NCBI GenBank assembly: GCA_008692225.1
Contig: VICG01000014.1
Location: 868,001-932,000, forward strand
DNA from: Monilinia fructicola
Taxonomy: Eukaryota; Ascomycota; Leotiomycetes; Helotiales; Sclerotiniaceae
Direction: 5' to 3'
Length of the DNA stretch: 64,000 nucleotides
The position numbers and the translations under genes were made by a program. How positions within the stretch are numbered: the stretch's first letter is position 1; every line of letters starts with the position of its first letter. Positions 59,612 to 64,000 of the stretch are shown piece after piece. The notes under the pieces are model-generated. The model searched no databases. It had not been told where the DNA came from and saw nothing but the letters and a program-made list of their open reading frames with translations.

Positions 59612-60373
59612 CTATGCCAGCATTGCAACTTGTTGCTCATCGCGCTCCCGTTGCCTTGCTTTTGCCCTTTCTTTACTTGAAAGTTCTGATCTCGGCACAT
59701 CAGGCAACGGTTCATTTAGTGGTAGTCCCGCCGTAGGAACTTCAGGTAGTGGAACACCCGTAACTTCTGCTTCCAAAGCAGCCAGTTCGTCCTCTACTTC
59801 ATCTTCGTCCTGATTTGACATCATTCCACCCAACATATCGCTCACCTCCTACACAAGTATAAGTCAGTAAAATAACCACCTGTGGCACATGCACAGCGTA
59901 TCACTTGCCTGTTGATAAGCAATAGCATCTGCCGTTTCTCCCATCAACTTCTCCACATGATCCAGTCCTCCCATTTCCTTATGTATTTGGTTTTAGCACG
60001 TTCGTGCCTTGCTGTAATCCAAATACAACATCCTTTTGTACCAGCGCAAACTCCACACTACTAGTCAATTTCTCCAATTGCTCGAGTTGCGCATCAGTCT
60101 TTGCCAGCAAAGATTCTTGATATTTCTTCCGTCGCAAAGCTAATAGGGCTCGTTTTTTATCTCCCTTCGATAACATCTCTTTGGCAATTGCGGTTTCACG
60201 GTCGGTCAGTACAGTTATGCGTCGTTGATATTGGTGAAGCTTGTCTCTCTGGTTCTTCATGTCCAGAATAGCTCTGAAGTGTATCAGTTAGTGAATTTAG
60301 AGAAGCGGAAATGACCAAGAGATCCTTACTTGTCCTGTGCGGATATCTTATGAGTGCTGGGAGTATTCCCCAT
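59612..60373 (-). CDS. VPS20: ESCRT-III subunit VPS20 (CHMP6), apparent frameshift and a GC-AG intron
   Basis: Three exons: 60373-60330, 60273-59909 and 59848-59612; about 214 residues after removing one base. The start MGNTPSTHKISAQDKAILDM has the Gly2 for N-myristoylation expected of Vps20. Basic helices follow (QRDKLHQYQRRITVLTDRET; KRALLALRRKKYQESLLAKT), then SSVEFALVQKDVVFGLQQGT, EVSDMLGGMMSNQDEDEVED and an acidic/Pro end. The frame stops at 59983 after NVLKPNT, but dropping one of the two bases at 59989-59990 (GG on the plus strand) gives NVLKQIHKEMGGLDHVEKLM, the family sequence. The last intron has donor CAG|GCAAGT, branch CTGAC and acceptor GTAG. Vps20 links ESCRT-II to Snf7 at endosomes for multivesicular-body sorting. 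It diverges from RIX7, 248 nt apart. Confidence 0.88.
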
Positions 60374-60621
60374 TGTTGAAAATACGTTATAAACTGCTTG
60401 ATCGCAGTAGAAGGAAGATTCATACCGTGGTATTCTACTCCGAGGCTTGAACCTTGGGAAAGGCGTCATTGGCGGCCGGCGCTGATAAGCGATAAGAGTT
60501 ATCTAATGCGGGACTTACCGCTTTTGGATCAGATTAACATTTTTTTTTCTTGCAGACAATATTCAAACAATTCAAATTACTTTGGATACCCTTTACTTTG
60601 AGGTATTTGGGTGACTTTACG
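60374..60621. promoter_or_regulatory. Bidirectional promoter between VPS20 and RIX7
   Basis: 248 nt between opposite start codons, with a T9 run near 60539. Both leaders must lie within. Confidence 0.5.
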
Positions 60622-63075
<2,454 letters not shown>

Positions 63076-63750
63076 AGGATAGAATCCATTAATAAATATT
63101 GTCAATACTAAGACCCATCACAAGATTGTGCTTCGTCGGTCTTGTAATAATATTCCGTGTATTAGCGTGACGGAATATAGACTGTAGCACTTCTGCATTG
63201 GTATGGCCAGTTTTTACCTCATCTCCAATCTCACTTCAATGGGAGTATTACAAGTTGATATTACGGTAACGGTCCTAGGTAAAGATTTGTGTACAACCGA
63301 TGAGCTTCCACCGTCCCGGTGAGCATCCGTTGCTCCCAGTAGAGTTTCCAGGCATGGCCCGTGCATGGTGCATGACCACCTTAAGCTCGGTATTTCAACC
63401 AACTCTTCCTTGCGATGCTCTCATTATACTTTTTCTACGATTCCACAATCTTCGATTCTTCGCTTCCCGCCCGTAACTCGGTACCCCCTCCCTCGCCCAT
63501 CGCTCAACTACGTCATTCCCACCAGACCCCAAGCCTCATTCGTATCTCCCCCCTTGAATCCACCCCGACATTCTCGCTGTTCCTCCTTCCTATGATGTGA
63601 GGTGATGTGAGCTGAGATACCCTCGTTTCTGTCCGCACGTCGCATTGAAATCGTCCAACGCGAGCACTCACCACGGCGGAACCCACACGCGCATCCCCTC
63701 CGGGTCACATACACACACACACACGCACGCACGCACGCACATCGCCCGCC
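63076..63750. other. Intergenic region, 3' flank of RIX7
   Basis: AT-moderate up to about 63450, then CT-rich and GC-richer. Ends with (AC)n/(ACGC)n at about 63710-63740. No gene seen before 63751. Confidence 0.5.
63708..63740 (+). repeat. AC/ACGC microsatellite
   Basis: ACACAC passes into ACGC units directly before the ATG at 63751. Confidence 0.8.
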
Positions 63751-63880
63751 ATGTCCAAGCTGCTCCAGTTGACGCTCCGCAAGACGCTCGTCACGCCGGC
63801 GCCCGCCCTCCCCCCGCACCTCACGTTCGCGCCGTCGACCTTGTATCTGTTCCTCGCGGACATCGGGCACGAGTCGCTCT
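63751..63880 (+). CDS. Possible first exon of a gene running off the right edge
   Basis: ATG in context GCCCGCCATGTC opens 43 codons (MSKLLQLTLRKTLVTPAPAL, PPHLTFAPSTLYLFLADIGH, ESL) that end at a canonical GTAAGT donor at 63881. GC content is clearly higher than in the rest of the window. The basic, Leu/Thr-rich start could be a mitochondrial presequence. Overlapping frames on both strands are equally open because of the GC-rich repeats, so this is tentative. The next exon would lie beyond 64000. Confidence 0.35.
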
Positions 63881-64000
63881 GTAAGTTTTGCGTTCCCCCT
63901 TCGACGTGACGCCCGACCTGCAAGTCACAAACCTACTGTATGTATGTATGCATCGAGAGAGAGAGAGAGGGATGGATGGAGAGATAGATAAATACGCACC

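Overview
The window is nuclear DNA from a filamentous ascomycete (Pezizomycotina). Genes lie on both strands, have short GT-AG introns (mostly 47-135 nt, one of about 260 nt) with CTAAC/CTGAC-like branch points, and are separated by microsatellite-rich spacers full of the palindromic motifs ACCTAGGT and TACGGAGTA. Gene content (BOI-type SH3/SAM protein, NUC-2/PHO81, GID1/VID30, RRN6, IES4, RIX7) fits. A leotiomycete such as a Sclerotiniaceae relative is my guess, but this is inference. I see no bacterial, viral, CRISPR, rRNA or tRNA feature.

Left part (1-33 kb), gene-poor: the N-terminus of a BOI-type polarity protein (minus, runs off the left edge) with almost 5 kb of repeat-rich upstream DNA; a large SP-RING SUMO-ligase-like protein (5988-9821); a 4-kb stretch without a recognisable gene; a metaxin/SAM35-like protein (13779-14921, minus); a small conserved-looking protein (18613-18876); the GID1/VID30 subunit of the GID/CTLH ubiquitin ligase (20877-23850, minus); the INO80 subunit IES4 (25838-26862, minus); and a CUE5-like ubiquitin/autophagy adaptor (30224-31740).

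Right part (33-63 kb), gene-dense: PHO81/NUC-2 (33519-37025), a four-helix membrane protein (38032-38758, minus), COA1 (39001-39700), mitochondrial uL3m (40035-40973, minus), a CCDC25/Jlp2-like protein (41162-42052), a PITH-domain protein (42314-43041, minus), RRN6 (43610-46607, minus), SPC25 (47077-47917), MOZART1 (48311-48912), a CHY/RING ubiquitin ligase (49457-51644, minus), an LYR-motif protein (51955-52394), a mitochondrial carrier (54050-55370), a DUF2293 protein (56195-59137), ESCRT-III VPS20 (59612-60373, minus) and the AAA ATPase RIX7 (60622-63075). These are mostly unrelated housekeeping genes. Several are divergent pairs sharing short promoters (uL3m/CCDC25, VPS20/RIX7, RRN6/SPC25, CHY-RING/LYR), and two pairs converge.

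The strongest window-wide anomaly is a set of about eleven 1-2 base frame breaks in six conserved genes (SP-RING, IES4, CUE5, RRN6, VPS20, RIX7), most of them at homopolymers or dinucleotide runs. In every case the family-typical protein continues in another frame without in-frame stops. Unpolished assembly error is the simplest explanation; genuine decay or programmed frameshifting are less likely. Other points of note: a symmetric 318-nt open exon between the SPRY and LisH parts of GID1, a PHO81 start codon split by an intron, a GC-AG intron in VPS20, and a five-codon upstream ORF before the DUF2293 start. I did not find a convincing new multi-gene system.
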